Origin: Halichondria panicea | Taxonomy: Eukaryota > Porifera > Demospongiae > Suberitida > Halichondriidae | Reading direction: 5' to 3' | Length of the DNA stretch: 64,000 bases | Assembly: GCF_963675165.1 (NCBI RefSeq) | Contig: NC_087385.1 | Location: forward strand, 1,426,501-1,490,500 | Position numbers and translations under genes: made by a program | The notes under the pieces: model-generated | What the model was told of the DNA's origin: nothing | The model's input: only the letters and a program-made list of their open reading frames with translations | The model's database searches: none | Shown: positions 1-11,784 of the stretch, piece after piece | Numbering within the stretch: position 1 is the first letter of the stretch | Layout: the number at the start of each line of letters is the position of its first letter

Positions 1-371
1 TCGGTGTGAACACTGGGTATATTCCGTTTCCGTCATCAGATCTCCAAGTTCAGTGGATTCTGGCAGTGTGGTCAGGAGCAATGATACTTCCCCCAAAACC
101 AGAAATGATCCAGGAAATCGAAGATATTTATAAGAGCCGATTGGAAGAGGGACTGTCTGCTCAGAAAGCTGGACATTACCTTCAAGAGAAACAGTGGGAG
201 TTGTACGATCAATTTGCCTCTCTGGGGGGTCTGAAGCCAATGCCCCCTGTAATTAAGAAGCTCTATAATACCGTCTGTCAGATCAGAAAACATCAGATAA
301 TGGATTTCAGAGAAAATAATTACCAAGTTGACGGAGAGGACAGTTTTTTCTTGAAAAACTACAACTACTAA
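1..371 (+). CDS. Flavin-containing monooxygenase, C-terminal end (partial)
   Basis: This is the last exon (or the end of it) of a flavin-dependent monooxygenase. It begins before the window, enters mid-codon at base 1 and stops with TAA at 369-371. The visible 123 or so residues contain a stretch around residues 5-35 (IPFPSSDLQVQWILAVWSG, then LPPKPEM) that matches the conserved C-terminal part of FMO/FMO GS-OX-like enzymes, where 'P-x-x-x-x-Q-x-x-W-x-x-x-V-x-x-G' precedes a 'LPS-x-x-x-M' segment. The tail with LYDQFASLGGLKPMPPVIKK also fits this family (Q/L-W-x-Y-x-x-L-A-x-x-G). These enzymes use FAD and NADPH to oxygenate soft nucleophiles. The FAD and NADPH Gly motifs are outside the window, so the exact subfamily is not decided. 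The gene converges on the MARVEL-like gene that ends at 502. Confidence 0.75.
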   Translation, partial: GVNTGYIPFPSSDLQVQWILAVWSGAMILPPKPEMIQEIEDIYKSRLEEGLSAQKAGHYLQEKQWELYDQFASLGGLKPMPPVIKKLYNTVCQIRKHQIMDFRENNYQVDGEDSFFLKNYNY

Positions 372-501
372 ACTTAGTATTAATTAAAGGCGATTTTGTA
401 TAATTATCATGTTGAAGTTAAGTGTATCTGTGATCAAGTGTTAGTTGAGATTAAAGTGTAAGTAATTAAAAGTTGATATAGTTAGCTATTGTGAAAAAAA
501 A

Positions 502-1271
502 TCACTTTCCACAGATTGGTTTTGAGGGTCCAGTTCCACCATTGGTTCTCCATGTTAGGATAGCAAACACAACTTGAGCAATACACATTCCAGAGGATAT
601 GTACGCAAATATCTGTGGCAATGAAACATCACTTAGATCGTATAATTATAGCATTTCACACGTTTGATTTACTCACCGAAGCCACGCCAAGAAGTATATT
701 GCCACCGGTTGCTGCGAAGGCAGTGTTGACAATAGCTGATAAAAGCCACAGCAATGCATACATTCCAACAATGACTGCGTCCTGAATGCATGTAATTAAT
801 ACATAGATTCACACCAATCAAAGAATCTCCACTTACAGCGATTCGGTTCATGTAAAAATTGGGCACAAATGTCTCCAGAATGAATGTGATGAGCACATAA
901 AGAATGTAACCAATGCCAACGAAATAGTACCATCCACTGGGTCCAAAATAGAGGGCAACAGAAGTTACAATTATTCCAACAACTGCAAATATCTGCTCGT
1001 GTGGTGTACGTGTGTGAAAGTGTGTTTAGATGTAACAGTATCAGCACTAGTATTAAACATTCCCTTTGATATGTATGATACCTACAATTGTGATCAGTTT
1101 CAGAATTCCCTCGATACTCCTGAGATACCGAGTATCGACAACGGAGGAACAAGACTGACTTGTCTGGGGGCTAGCAGGTCCCTCCCCACCTGTCTCACCA
1201 TCTCCCTCCTCCCCTCCCACAGTACCGTAGTCCTGATCAGCTGTGCTCAACTTCTGCTTATCCTCTGCCAT
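502..1271 (-). CDS. Four-TM MARVEL/CMTM-like membrane protein, copy A
   Basis: Reconstructed from four exons: 1271-1086, 992-837, 781-677 and 612-502 (ATG at 1271, stop TGA at 502). The phase is kept throughout, giving 185 aa. The N-terminal 50 or so residues are hydrophilic, acidic and Gly/Ser-rich. Four hydrophobic segments follow (LKLITI joined to IFAVVGIIVTSV; YYFVGIGYILYVLITFILE; AVIVGMYALLWLLSAIVN; IFAYISSGMCIAQVVFAIL) and then a short basic tail. The 'RYLRSIEGILKL' entry into TM1 and the overall topology fit the MARVEL domain of CKLF-like/plasmolipin proteins, which act in membrane apposition and vesicle trafficking. The family call rests on topology and pattern, not on a diagnostic catalytic motif. 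It has a tandem paralogue 3' to 5' with the same exon structure (1708-6676). Confidence 0.6.
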
Positions 1272-1433
1272 TGTTAAGATTACAGCTAGTATCTATACAC
1301 CATTGGTACAGTATAATTATACTAGCTGAAGTCTAGCTTCCAGGCAGTTGGTTATGGAAGCATCACAAGTTTTAACCAGCACACTGGCATGACCATATAT
1401 GGATTACACACTCATTAACTTTTAGTGCATGCA

Positions 1434-1680
1434 TGCATGACAAATTGGTATTCCGGACGCGTCCTACACAAACATCACCGACAATAGAGGAGGAGGTACC
1501 ATTAGTGCACATGCATGCATAACAAATTAATTCAATGGTATTCCGAAAGCGTGGCACACAAACATTACTGACAATAGAGGAGGAGGTACCATTAGTGGGT
1601 TGTCATGACAAATTAATTCAATGGTATTCCGAAAGCGTGGCACACAAACATTACTGACAATAGAGGAGAAGGTACAGCGT
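1434..1680. repeat. Tandem repeat, three units of about 86-90 bp
   Basis: Three consecutive copies of a unit containing 'ggtattccg', then 'cacaaacat', then 'gacaatagaggag' can be read with starts near 1447, 1537 and 1623. Units 2 and 3 are nearly identical, while unit 1 is more diverged. The array lies in the short spacer between the two MARVEL-like paralogues. Confidence 0.8.
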
Positions 1681-1707
1681 AACACAAACTAGTGAGATCT
1701 ACATGTG

Positions 1708-4700
1708 TCATTGTTCATTTCTTGCAATTATGTTGCCTTTTGGTCCTATTATAGGTTTTGATGGTGCCCAGCCTTGACCGTTGTTCAGTCTGTAGGTCTG
1801 AATGGCGAACACAGTTCCAGCCACACACAGCCCACAACAGGCAACAGAGAATATCTGCACCAAGAAAAAAGAGAGAAAAGTCAACACAGAATCATTAATT
1901 AAAAAACAAACATTGGGAAGATCAATCCCCTTTGGTTGAAACAAACATTATACCATTTCTTTATGGAGCTTAGGTACTAGTTTTCATACATGAGTACATC
2001 TATGATTAATGCCTCTATAGTGAATTAATAAAACTGCCTAGGGAGTTTTACTATTGTGTGCGTTTCAGATCACCGCGGGTGCTAATGCCTCGGTAGATGT
2101 GTCAAAGCTACATTGTACATACATGTAACGTAAAACTACTAGCTATAATTATTGCTAATACCATAGATATAAGAAGGGAGAGGGATGGGAAACGCTACGT
2201 AAATAGCATTGACGATCCACGTTTCGGTCAATGTTTTCTTCTTTATTTCCTCCAGCCCATGCTTTTAGCTAGTATAGTACTAGGCTATAAACTAGCTACT
2301 GAGCTCCATGTATTAGGCCACTCCAAGTGATACTCTGGTTTCTGGTCCACCGCCCGCATTAGATTTTATTCTTGGATTTCTATCTCATTATTGGATTTCT
2401 ATCTCATTATTTCTACTACGCATGCGCAGAATGGTCCATGTGGTACAAAATAGTGTGATAATGATATTCATTCGCAAAATAATGAGTTCATAAGGTGAAA
2501 TTGATAATGACATAATGAGAAAAGCCGCCCGCCCGCATGCAATTAGAAAAACTTCAGGACCAGAAACCAGAGTGTCACTTGGAGTGGCCTTTAGCAATGG
2601 CTAGTGGAACAATCACAACAAGGTGGTAGCAATAGTTAGTGAGACCCCTCCAAGTAGTAAAAAGCAGCTTGGACAGGCAAATTCTTAAGAGGAGCTCCGC
2701 CTGTACCGTTGAGTATTCCAGTACAGTCACAGACATGATAGAGAATTATGGAAATGTAGCAAAGTTCTGTCGTAAATTACTATGCCGATACGATGAACCA
2801 ACTATCAATGAATACAAAGAGACATTTACCTACATTCAATCATTGACGTAACTTTCTAAATGGGTACACAAAAAGTCTGCTTTTAAAAACCAGCTTACTA
2901 AGACAAAAATGAACGTTACTTACCAACCTAAAGCCAAGTGGCTTTGATTTTACTTGCATACAATGCCCAGCTACTTAAGAAAGAGGGAATCATTAATATT
3001 TTGGGCTGTAGTCACAGCCTCTCCTTGTAGAAGGTACACAAAGCCACTAGATAGAGCCGAAACGATAATACAACACTAAAAAAACTGCCTTTGAAAGTTT
3101 TCAAGCTCTTAATGAGATACACAACGCTTCTATATGATGCACAGTAGGTGTGGATGCTCAGCACAGGACTAAGAGTCCCAGTGGGGAGCTGTGAATGATA
3201 GTAATAATATTTCCCGCTGGGTTGGCAGAGGCGAAACGCGGATCAACTTTTGGCATTACACAGAAGTGATTGTGCACACGTGCTTCGTTTCCTATCCCTC
3301 TCCCTTCTTATATGCTAATACACACAGATAACCAGGCTATTAAAATTAGTGCAAAAAGTGGGAAATGAGCGACCATGATCGTTGCTAAAAAGGATGCCAA
3401 AAGTTCAAAGTCCATAAAATTAATGGGTATGCATGAAACAGCTAAGTGCAGCTTTGCATCTTTTCTCACTCTTGCAGCTATACCATGGCCAATAGCTAGC
3501 GTTCTAGTGCATATTGCATATAATAAGCAACACACCATGGACACATTTTGCTACGTACTGTTCTGAAAAGGCTACATTGGCATTCCAAGTAAGCAAACCT
3601 AGCTGTAACTCGAGAATGAAGCATTATTCTGCAAATCCACTAATTGCTTATATATCCTTGCACTTCATTGATCCTTGAGCAGCTGTATACCAGTCTACAC
3701 AGACACACTACCGTACACCTCGCTTGCGCATGCGCACACAGTGCGGTTCTCCTACAAGTGTATGTACACATATAGTAAATCAAAGGTATATGAGTGATGA
3801 TGGAGTGTAAATCCAAATTATTTTTAATTTCCATTCTGATGTTACTAGCAGTATTTTTGTGGGTTAGGCCACTCTGGTTTTCTTTGCTCTTCAAATTTAT
3901 CCTTACCATGCCAACTCCTATAATGGCAAATCCTGTGGTAATGCTCAAAGCGAGGTTAGCAATAGCTGTCAGTCCAAAGAGGAGGCCATAGATACCCATG
4001 ATGACAGCATCCTACACAAGAGTGGTAACATTGTAATGACTGCATGAGTACTACCCCTGTATTATAATAACTATTGTGAACAATAGTTAAAACATCAATG
4101 GTATTCATACACACACACACGATACTCTGTAACTCAGAAAGAAATAAAACTAAGAGGTGAGCAAGATGCTATTAGTGATTGCTGGCCAATGGTACAAATA
4201 CAAGCACAGGAGAAAGCCGTAGCAGAATATGAACGTAAATACGGGTTTGATGCACATCATTAACCAACATACAGCTGTGTGTAGATGAAAATGACACTGA
4301 CTTACAATGAGTCTGTGAACGTAGTGGTTGGGTATGAAAGTCTCCACGACGATCACCACGGCAATATAGAAGATAAAGCTTACTCCAAAGAAGATGTACC
4401 ACCCTCCAAAGCCAGCACTGCCGATGATAGTCAGAATGAAACCCAACACACAGATGGGCTGTAAGTATGGGGAGAGATAATTACAGCATTCCAAATTAGG
4501 GTTATGGAGCAACATGTACACTTGTATCCATGGGTTACAGGAGACTAGCTTCTACACAGGCTCTCCTTTCTGTTCTTTATCAGAATCATTCAAATACAGT
4601 AATAATTAGAGGAATAAAGAAAGAATTCGAAAATAGAGGTAGAGTTAAGAAAAAACAGAGCCTCTATCGCAAAGTCGCGTAAGGGTAGAAGGGTGAAAAT

Positions 4701-6676
4701 AAGCGTGGGCATACAGAGCTAGAGATGTTGGACTGCCCATGTGCCTGCAGCTTGCAAGCTGGACATGGTATTATACCTTAAGGTGACATATTTTCGCGTG
4801 TATTAATTTCTGCTATTTCTGCGAATGAGAGTAAATCGCAAAAATTAGTACTCGCAAATAATTGGCCGCCCTCTTGTTTAATGTATCCAGATCGACATTT
4901 CGCAAAAAATTATACCGCAAAATGTACAAAACTGTAAGAACGCAAACAAATCTACCTGTGAAAATATGTCACCTTAAGGTATATGGACTTTGAATTGGTA
5001 GTTTATACAAGCAGCTAGCTATACCTAGATCTACTAGTCTAGATTGTGTTTAGAGGTCTATATAATTACTTTTCTAAATGCTAGATCAGCTTAGTCATCA
5101 TTATAATCTAGCAGGTACATGTAGCTACTAAGCTACCCTGCCACCAGAGCTGGCCACGCTGTTTCCCTGACTTGCAGCAGCTTGAGTGCCTTAGTCTTAC
5201 TAACTCTTATGCGCACTACGTCATGATTTTGGGCTACATATTGCCCAAGTTCGTAACAATCGTTGTGGTTTCCAGGCAGGCCTTAACTCTACTTCCATTT
5301 CTTTCTTTGCTGCCACCTTCTTCCTGCATCTATGACAACAGCAAGAAAAAAGAAGGCCTGAGAACGATATTCATAGGTCAACTGCATAGGCTGGCAGGAT
5401 GTGAGGTGAATAGGTCAATTAGTAATTACAGGATACCTGTTTCCTTTAGGTACTAAACCTGTCTACCACACAGTTCTAGGAATACCTTGGGACTACCCCC
5501 AACAGGATATATACCTGTTTTGTTTAGGTACTAAACCTGTCTACCACACAATACCTTGGGACTACCCCCAACAGGATACCTATTTTGTTTAGGGACTAAA
5601 CCTGTCTACTACACAGTTCTAGGAATATCTTCCAGACTACCCCCAACAGGATACCTGTTTTGTTTAGGTACTAAACCTGTCTACCACACAGTTCTAGGAA
5701 TATCTTCCAGACTACCCTCACATGCTTGCACAATTACTACAAGTGCTAATGTACATGTATTTGACCTGGACATTTATACAATTATCATATGACCACAAAC
5801 TTGTAGTGATTCGTGCACACATGTCGGCCACCAGCCACTCTGGATTTACCTCCAGAGTGGTCGACACCCACTTTAATAATTGCTAGCACCTACCTAGAAT
5901 AGCACCCACTTAGAATGAATGATACTATTTGCGTAACAGGCCAGTATAAAACTGTGATTCCCAACCTCCTTCCGTGCAATGGTAAACTAAGAGGGAGACG
6001 GCGCCCGACTACTTATTACCTTACCTTCAGAGGCTACCCTCCTGATTACCCTAGAGATGCACTAAGCAATGTTTTTTCCTTCAGCACATTGAAACAGCAA
6101 CAGCAACCTAGACATTCAGAACAGCGCTAATAAGCTGTAAACGAGCTTTTGTAAGACATGGGACTTTGCAATACACACTGGCACCCCATAGATGTAGTCT
6201 CGTACCCAGCAGTTCATTAACTTATATCCGGTGCCGTATAGCCGGTAATTTTCGGGGGGGGGGGGGGGGGGGGGGCAAAACATTCGTGGTTGAGCAATAT
6301 TTAGTCACTTTGTGGATAAGTGGTTGCTGCTTGCACTGCAAGTAAAGGTAGGCAAGGTCGCTTCATTCATGGGTAAAATATTCGCGTTCTGAGCTCCAAC
6401 CATAAAAACCACGCATATTCCCTTGGAAATTACCAGCAGCTATAATGGTATTTACAGACTACCATAGATGACATATAAACGTAGGATTGACGAAAAGTGG
6501 TACCGTATGTACGTGTAGCTCACCACTGAGACTAGTTTGACGATTCCCTCCAGGCTCCTGATGTACCTGGTGTCGGTACTCATGTTCCCTGCTGGCCTCT
6601 GTCCCCCTTCAGCGGGTGGGGAGTCTGCACTAGTACTAGCATCAGGATTCTGCTCTTCTTCGTTGTAGTCAGACAT
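1708..6676 (-). CDS. Four-TM MARVEL/CMTM-like membrane protein, copy B
   Basis: Four exons, 6676-6524, 4458-4306, 4011-3907 and 1854-1708, join in phase to 185 aa. This is exactly the length of the downstream paralogue, with splice sites at the same places (exon 3 is 105 bp in both; exon 2 is 153 versus 156 bp). The N-terminus is acidic and Ser/Pro-rich, followed by RYIRSLEGIVKL and four hydrophobic segments, including VLGFILTIIGSAGFGGWYIF, AVIMGIYGLLFGL and IFSVACCGLCVAGTVFAI. The C-terminus ends in ARNEQ. It is probably a small vesicle or plasma-membrane protein of the MARVEL type. The 2.05 kb first intron (4459-6523) carries a mariner-type MITE, a 75-bp tandem array and a run of about 22 G (6254-6275). 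The 2.05 kb third intron (1855-3906) carries a PIF/Harbinger-type MITE. The gene starts divergently from NOB1. Confidence 0.6.
2054..2240. repeat. Interspersed repeat (also at 12196)
   Basis: The segment starting 'accgcgggtgctaatgcctc' and continuing 'ggtaga...caaagctaca' recurs at 12196-12240. Sequence at 3369-3425 ('gaccatgat...ttgctaaaaa') recurs at 12316-12370. The 12 kb copy has both blocks within 200 bp, so this copy looks split or rearranged. A block near 2170-2215 (agaagggagagggatgggaaac) also occurs in inverted orientation near 3285-3310. Confidence 0.5.
2316..2589. mobile_element. PIF/Harbinger-type MITE with GGCCACTCC termini
   Basis: Terminal inverted repeats of about 33 bp are visible: the left begins GGCCACTCCAAGTGATACTC and the right ends with its near-perfect complement. 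TTA stands at the left edge (2313-2315) and again just after the right end (2591-2593), with one extra T. A second element with the same first nine bases and a clean TAA duplication lies at 6746-7023. A three-base T-W-A target duplication is typical of PIF/Harbinger elements. No coding capacity is visible. Confidence 0.75.
4776..4979. mobile_element. Mariner-type MITE (CCTTAAGG termini, TA duplication)
   Basis: The ends are CCTTAAGGTGACATATTTT and its complement, flanked by TA on both sides (4774-4775 and 4980-4981), as expected for Tc1/mariner-derived elements. The interior is AT-rich with several 'cgcaaa' motifs and no reading frame. It lies in intron 1 of MARVEL-like copy B. Confidence 0.75.
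5431..5722. repeat. Tandem repeat, four units of 66-78 bp
   Basis: Four consecutive units each contain 'ggata', 'cctgtt', 'aggtactaaacctgtctac', 'cacaca' and 'actaccc'. Unit lengths vary because a block around 'gttctagga' is missing from the second unit. The array is in intron 1 of MARVEL-like copy B. Confidence 0.85.
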
Positions 6677-6745
6677 TGCAACTTGCTGGAGAGTATTAAA
6701 CCTATGCTGTACAACAGTTTAAGACAGTATTTATAGATCCAGTAA

Positions 6746-7023
6746 GGCCACTCCAAATGAGACTGTAGTTTCCCGTACAACTCTTAGCTACCGCATTAAT
6801 AATATTAATAGTCATTATGGCCATTATTTCTCTAATTATCCAATGAAATATTGAAATTACTTGTTCTTTGGTTACTGTTTGTGGGTGGTAAGATTTTGTG
6901 GGTGATTAATTAAATTCGCAAAACATGAGTTCATAGTATAGTAATGAATAATGATAATACTGCTCACACCTGCATATACATGTAGAGTCTCGACGGGAAA
7001 CTACAGTCTCATTTGGAGTGGTC
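6746..7023. mobile_element. PIF/Harbinger-type MITE, second copy
   Basis: TIRs of about 31 bp (left GGCCACTCCAAATGAGACTG, right its complement with one mismatch, GACCACTCC) are flanked by direct TAA duplications at 6743-6745 and 7024-7026. It shares termini with the element at 2316-2589. It sits in the divergent spacer between MARVEL-like copy B and NOB1. Confidence 0.8.
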
Positions 7024-7033
7024 TAAATAATAG

Positions 7034-7166
7034 TTAGACACTGTTTAGGAAGTTTCTACATGATTTAGAAGCCCAAAGGGCTGGTTGTAGTATCCCGAAC
7101 GCAGTGAGGGTTCTACTAGCCCTGAGGACTTCTAAATCATGTGGAAACTTCCTAAACAGTGTCTAA
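7034..7166. repeat. 133-bp inverted repeat (foldback)
   Basis: The left arm starting TTAGACACTGTTTAGGAAG and reaching 'atgatttagaag' is answered by its near-perfect complement ending at 7166, around a spacer of about 55 bp. No clear target duplication is seen. It directly follows the MITE at 6746-7023, upstream of NOB1, and could fold into a long hairpin. Confidence 0.75.
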
Positions 7167-7401
7167 GCATTTTAGATCATAGCAACCATGAGTATTTAGC
7201 CAATCAGATTTGAATGTTCTTATCTAATCTTTGCTACATGATTTTCTATTGAAGTACATGATTTTCTAAAAAAAATTTCCTCTAACCAATCAGATTGCAG
7301 TATTTATGACAAACATGATCTAATTATGTAGATATATTTATCCGTTTCTATAATAATTATCGCGGCCTATTGTCGAGGCAACACCACGTGGCCTGCTAGA
7401 A

Positions 7402-8957
7402 ATGGAAGACAGAGTTGGGACTTTGGTAGTTGATTCTGGAGCTCTTATAAAAGGTGCTCCCATCAGAAACTGGTCCCAGAATGTGGTGACTGTTAAAGAA
7501 ATCTTGGCTGAAGTGAGGGACCTGAACACACGGAGAAGACTGCAAGTCCTACCCTTTGACATATCATTCAGAGAGCCCAGTCACAAGGCCCTGCAGCGTG
7601 GTGTGTTAGCTGGCTGTGTGACATTCCTAAACATGTGTCAGGATCATGTCAGATACACGGCACCAGATGTGGATTGTAGTAGACCACAATGAAGGGGTTA
7701 GAGTGTAGTTATGATTAGGGTGTTCCCCATCCGGTGCCACTATCTGATATAGCGTTTGTGTGTGTATTGCACCTTTCTGTCTAGAAGGTGAAGGTTATAT
7801 AAGGGTTGAGGTTAGTTACTTCAGCTAGGTGTGAAATCCTTTCATCAACCCTATAAACCAAGCAGTGCAATTTAGACCAATTTGCATTAAGATAGTACAA
7901 CTTTAATACATGGAAACAGGAGATACCGTAGTCATAAACATATTTGACCCCATCTTGTAGTGACCTCATTTGCTAAGAAGACGGGTGATTTTATTAGTCT
8001 GTCACGAGTGGACCTTCGTCTCCTGGCCCTCACCTACCAGCTCGAGTGTGAGGAGGGGCCACAGCACGGGGCAAACCTCAGGACAGACCCACCCAGACTG
8101 GTAAGGCCTTAAGTACTCGTAAGAAGATAAAACATGAGTGGATGAGATTTAACTTCGATATTTGTTGAATGCTATAAACTTTCAGTGTTCTTTGGAGCAC
8201 CCTAGTTAAGATTCATTGTGGAGTATCATAATTAAGCCACTAATTGTCTTTGGGTAGCTTTGGGTAGCTTTGGGTAGTACGCAAAGGCTGCATAGACTTA
8301 TGTATGTGTTTTGTTCCTATAGGAACCAATATCTACTGAGACCAAACCACCAACCATTGTTGGCTTTTATTCCGGACCCAAGAAACCAAATGACTCAAGT
8401 AATGAGAGTGATCAATTACAGGAATATAGTAAACTGTCACATGATCAAACTGTCCAATCAGAGCGTGACGACAAACCCTGTGATGAGATAGCTTTCGTAC
8501 CAGTAGAAGATCTTGAAAAATTGACTCTTGAAGAAATTCCGTGTAGCGAAAATTCTTCATCAACTGTAACCCCAGGAAGTTCAAATGTCAGTGTGCAAGA
8601 TGTAGTGGAATTGAATGAAGATAATGATAATTTGATTGAGAAGGGGGATGATCTCTTGGAACGGAATGGGGACATTGCTGGTGATTTGGAATCAAATGAA
8701 GCCAGTGAAGATTCACAGAATGAGGACAGTGACGATGAGGATAGCTGGATAACCCCTGGTAATTATCAGATGGCCTGCGAGAAAATGGGCGGGGCTCTGG
8801 AGACTGGTCTCGATGGGATAGCAGTCGGCTGTGTTACAACAGATTATGCAATGCAGGTGATCAAGTGGTGTAATGTCTACTCGGATCGTACTTTTTAGGA
8901 TTATCTAATGTCTTAATTGGTATGGATGTTATCGCAATTTTATTGCCCCCCCCCCCA

Positions 8958-9005
<48 letters not shown>

Positions 9006-11511
9006 TGTGCTCCTACAGATGGGCCTTAATGTGATCTCAGTGGATGGGATGAGAGTGAAACAGCTGCGTACATACGCCATGAAGTGCAAGGCTTGCTTCA
9101 AGTGAGTTGAAAATATCTTGTGCCTTTACAGGACCAAGCAATATAGCTATATAGGCCACATGTCGTTGCAAGTAGTTAGTTACGTGTACAATGTAGGTGA
9201 TCTACATGTAGCTAGTGCTGTGTGTAATTTAGTGCTGAAGTGTTCCCATTTGGGTATAGACCCACCAAGCATGGTCCTCTTTAATATCAGTGATGGGTGT
9301 GCCCAGAATTTTCAAAGTGGTGCGACTGCCTAATCTCCACGCATTTGGCTAAACTATTATTATTTTTGTCTAGCGGTGGTTAGTACCAACCACCACCGAC
9401 CATTGTGGGCACATCCTTTTAATAATTATGTGTATACTTATAACAGGAGCACTGCTTGTACACGGCATGTTGTAAAAAGAGGAATATGGAACAGAATAAG
9501 AAAAGGGAGAGAATTAATGCAGATGGTGCTCTACTGTAAAGTATTTGGCATACCATCATCGAAGGCCGAAAAACAACAATTTATGGCTCTGATGAACTTT
9601 TAGAAAGCTTAGAAACAAACGTAAAGCCCATAGTTTTGTAAATTATATTGCACTTCTGAACTTCTATTCTACCAAAACACGCCTGCGCAAAGTCGGCACA
9701 TGCTCTTTATATCTGTCGTTCCACTCCATTCCACATTCCTCCTTTTACAACATGCCCTGCTTATACAATTTACTGTAATTGTATTTTCAGTATGATTGTG
9801 TAAACCTCTAGACATTAACATAATCCCCCTCCACACACACAGAGTGACGAGTAATACTGGACTATTGTTCTGTCCTCATTGTGGGAACAAGGCACTCATG
9901 AAGGTTGCCATGGTGATGAGTGGAGAGGAGGGCACTGTGCAGTACAGGGTACTCTCACGGAAGCAATGTAGTCACAAAGGACTCAAGGTGTGTGTGGGTG
10001 GGTGGGTTCTAATAGGAGCACATGAGGAGATGGAGCGTCTTACTATGCATGGTATTTACGGATCTAAGTGCTCTCAGTACATGTACGTGCGGCTGGTAAC
10101 ACTGAATGTTAGCAGCACTTAGCAGTTTGACAATATATAGCATCATTTGTTCATAGCAGAACGATACAGAATCCGCATAGTAAGACCCCTCATGTGCTCC
10201 TGGTTTTAATCAGGCTCAATAATACAGTAGAACCTCCATTATCCGGAACCTCGATTAACCGGCTTGGAAGTTTCTCATCAGAAAATGGGCGTGTCCCTGA
10301 AATGCGCATGTGCATTGCAGCTGTTACTATGGAGACAGGTCTGCTTATCTTCTGCGCATGCGCAGAAAACCATGTGGCACTGCAATAAAGTGGGTGGATC
10401 AAGTAATGGTTTATCTATTCGATTATCCGGCCTGCCATTGGAACCAAGGTGTCCGGATAATCGAGGTTCTACTGTATTATATATGATGTTAGAATTAATG
10501 GTGAAGCAAAAATTGGTTGATTATTATTGTGCATGTCTTCACATTTACATACATAATTATCATCCGTTCTTAATGTAAATGTGTGGCACCATTTATAGTA
10601 CATAATCGAAAAATAAGTGGTGGCTATTTCAATCCTGATAATGTTCTCTGGTGTATACTTGTGTGTTAATTAAACCCAAGAGGTGGTTAGTACGTATCCA
10701 GATCCACTGGTGTTCACTTATCGGGATTGATGACAACCTACCTATAGTTTACTCTTAGTTGGTGTACGTATTATTTCTTTCTCCAGTACTCTCTCCCTTT
10801 GCCCAAGGGTGGTCGCCATGCCAACAACCCGATACTGGCCCCAGATCAGCGAGAGACTAGTAAGCAGCGGAGGACCCGAGGTGGTGGTGGTGGAGGGAGG
10901 GCAGACCCCATGCATCCTGACTACATTGCACAGGTTTGAGCTAATGATCACTGGACTAGCTGTTGATATGACTGTGGCGTGCAATACTGCGTTACATACA
11001 GTATAGTTAATTCATTTGTCTGCTTGTATATACATGTAGTTGTCCCTTGGTACGTATTTCTACTCAATTCTCTCTACTGCATTATATATACATGTAGGCT
11101 GTGTACGAGACTAATAATTCAATCCCCTAGTAAAAGTATAATTATTAGTGTCGTGTACTTCAATAACTTGCCGGTGTGTTGAACCGTGACTGTACTTTGA
11201 AGTAATGTAGTGAGCCAAGTGCTGTGTGTGTGTGTGTTGGACTCGAACTCTTTATACTGTGACGTTTAGAGCTGAACTATTTTACCGTTGTAACGTCAGC
11301 TGTAATTTTGAGATTGCAGACTGCTGTATTGTTCACAAATTTATGCTTGACCATCCTTCCCTCCCTTCCTGTGCAGACTTCCCCGTTTGCTATGAAGGAT
11401 GTGAACAGTCGTGGTGCACAGATCAGGTTCGCCCAGGGGAGGGGGTTTGGGAGCAGAGCCGGGTGGAGGAACAACCCCAACACATCGAGACCAAAGGGGA
11501 GGAAGAAGTAG
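7402..11511 (+). CDS. NOB1: NOB1, endonuclease of small-subunit pre-rRNA
   Basis: Seven exons, 7402-7600, 7961-8100, 8323-8856, 9004-9101, 9843-9987, 10787-10933 and 11377-11511, join in phase to 465 aa (human 412). The N-terminal PIN domain opens with VVDSGALIKGAP, where the Asp is the first metal ligand, and continues with VTVKEILAEVRD and SRVDLRLLALTYQLE. A long acidic Ser/Glu-rich linker follows, then NVLLQMGLNVISVDGM and a zinc ribbon with CKACF and CPHCGNK. The next Cys-x-x is replaced by the usual basic stretch, YSLPLPKGGRHANNPIL. The tail is Gly/Arg-rich and ends GRKK. NOB1 cleaves 20S/18S-E pre-rRNA at the 3' end of 18S rRNA in late cytoplasmic pre-40S particles. AATAAA occurs at 11657-11662. 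Exon 4 starts directly after a CA microsatellite. Confidence 0.95.
10225..10474. mobile_element. Pogo/Tigger-type MITE
   Basis: The ends are CAGTAGAACCTCCATTATCC and, at the right, the complement of CAGTAGAACCTCGATTATCC, flanked by TA dinucleotides (10223-10224 and 10475-10476). CAGTAGAACCTC-type termini with TA duplication are characteristic of pogo/Tigger elements. There is no coding sequence. It is in NOB1 intron 5. Confidence 0.85.
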
Positions 11512-11784
11512 CTAGCCCCTCTAATTAGCGGCTGCAGTGAACTTTATCAATCTAAACTTCTGCACGATTATTGTTAACTGTACGTACATTACATTTTATT
11601 TTCTTGTTATTTTCCTTGTCTTTATATGTGTATGTGTGTGTGTGTCATGTTCAGCAAATAAAAATTCATTTTCAGCTATAATTGAAAGGGCAAAAAATTG
11701 GTTAACTAATATTAATTTATTAATCAAGGTAGATATAATTATTTCGATCTCTTCTTTCAATTAATAATAAGTCTCCTGTGACAC

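Noticed and set aside
5823..5870. Short palindrome with CCACTCTGG / CCAGAGTGG
   Set aside because: It resembles the GGCCACTCC MITE ends, but no second end or duplication could be found, so it is not called as an element.
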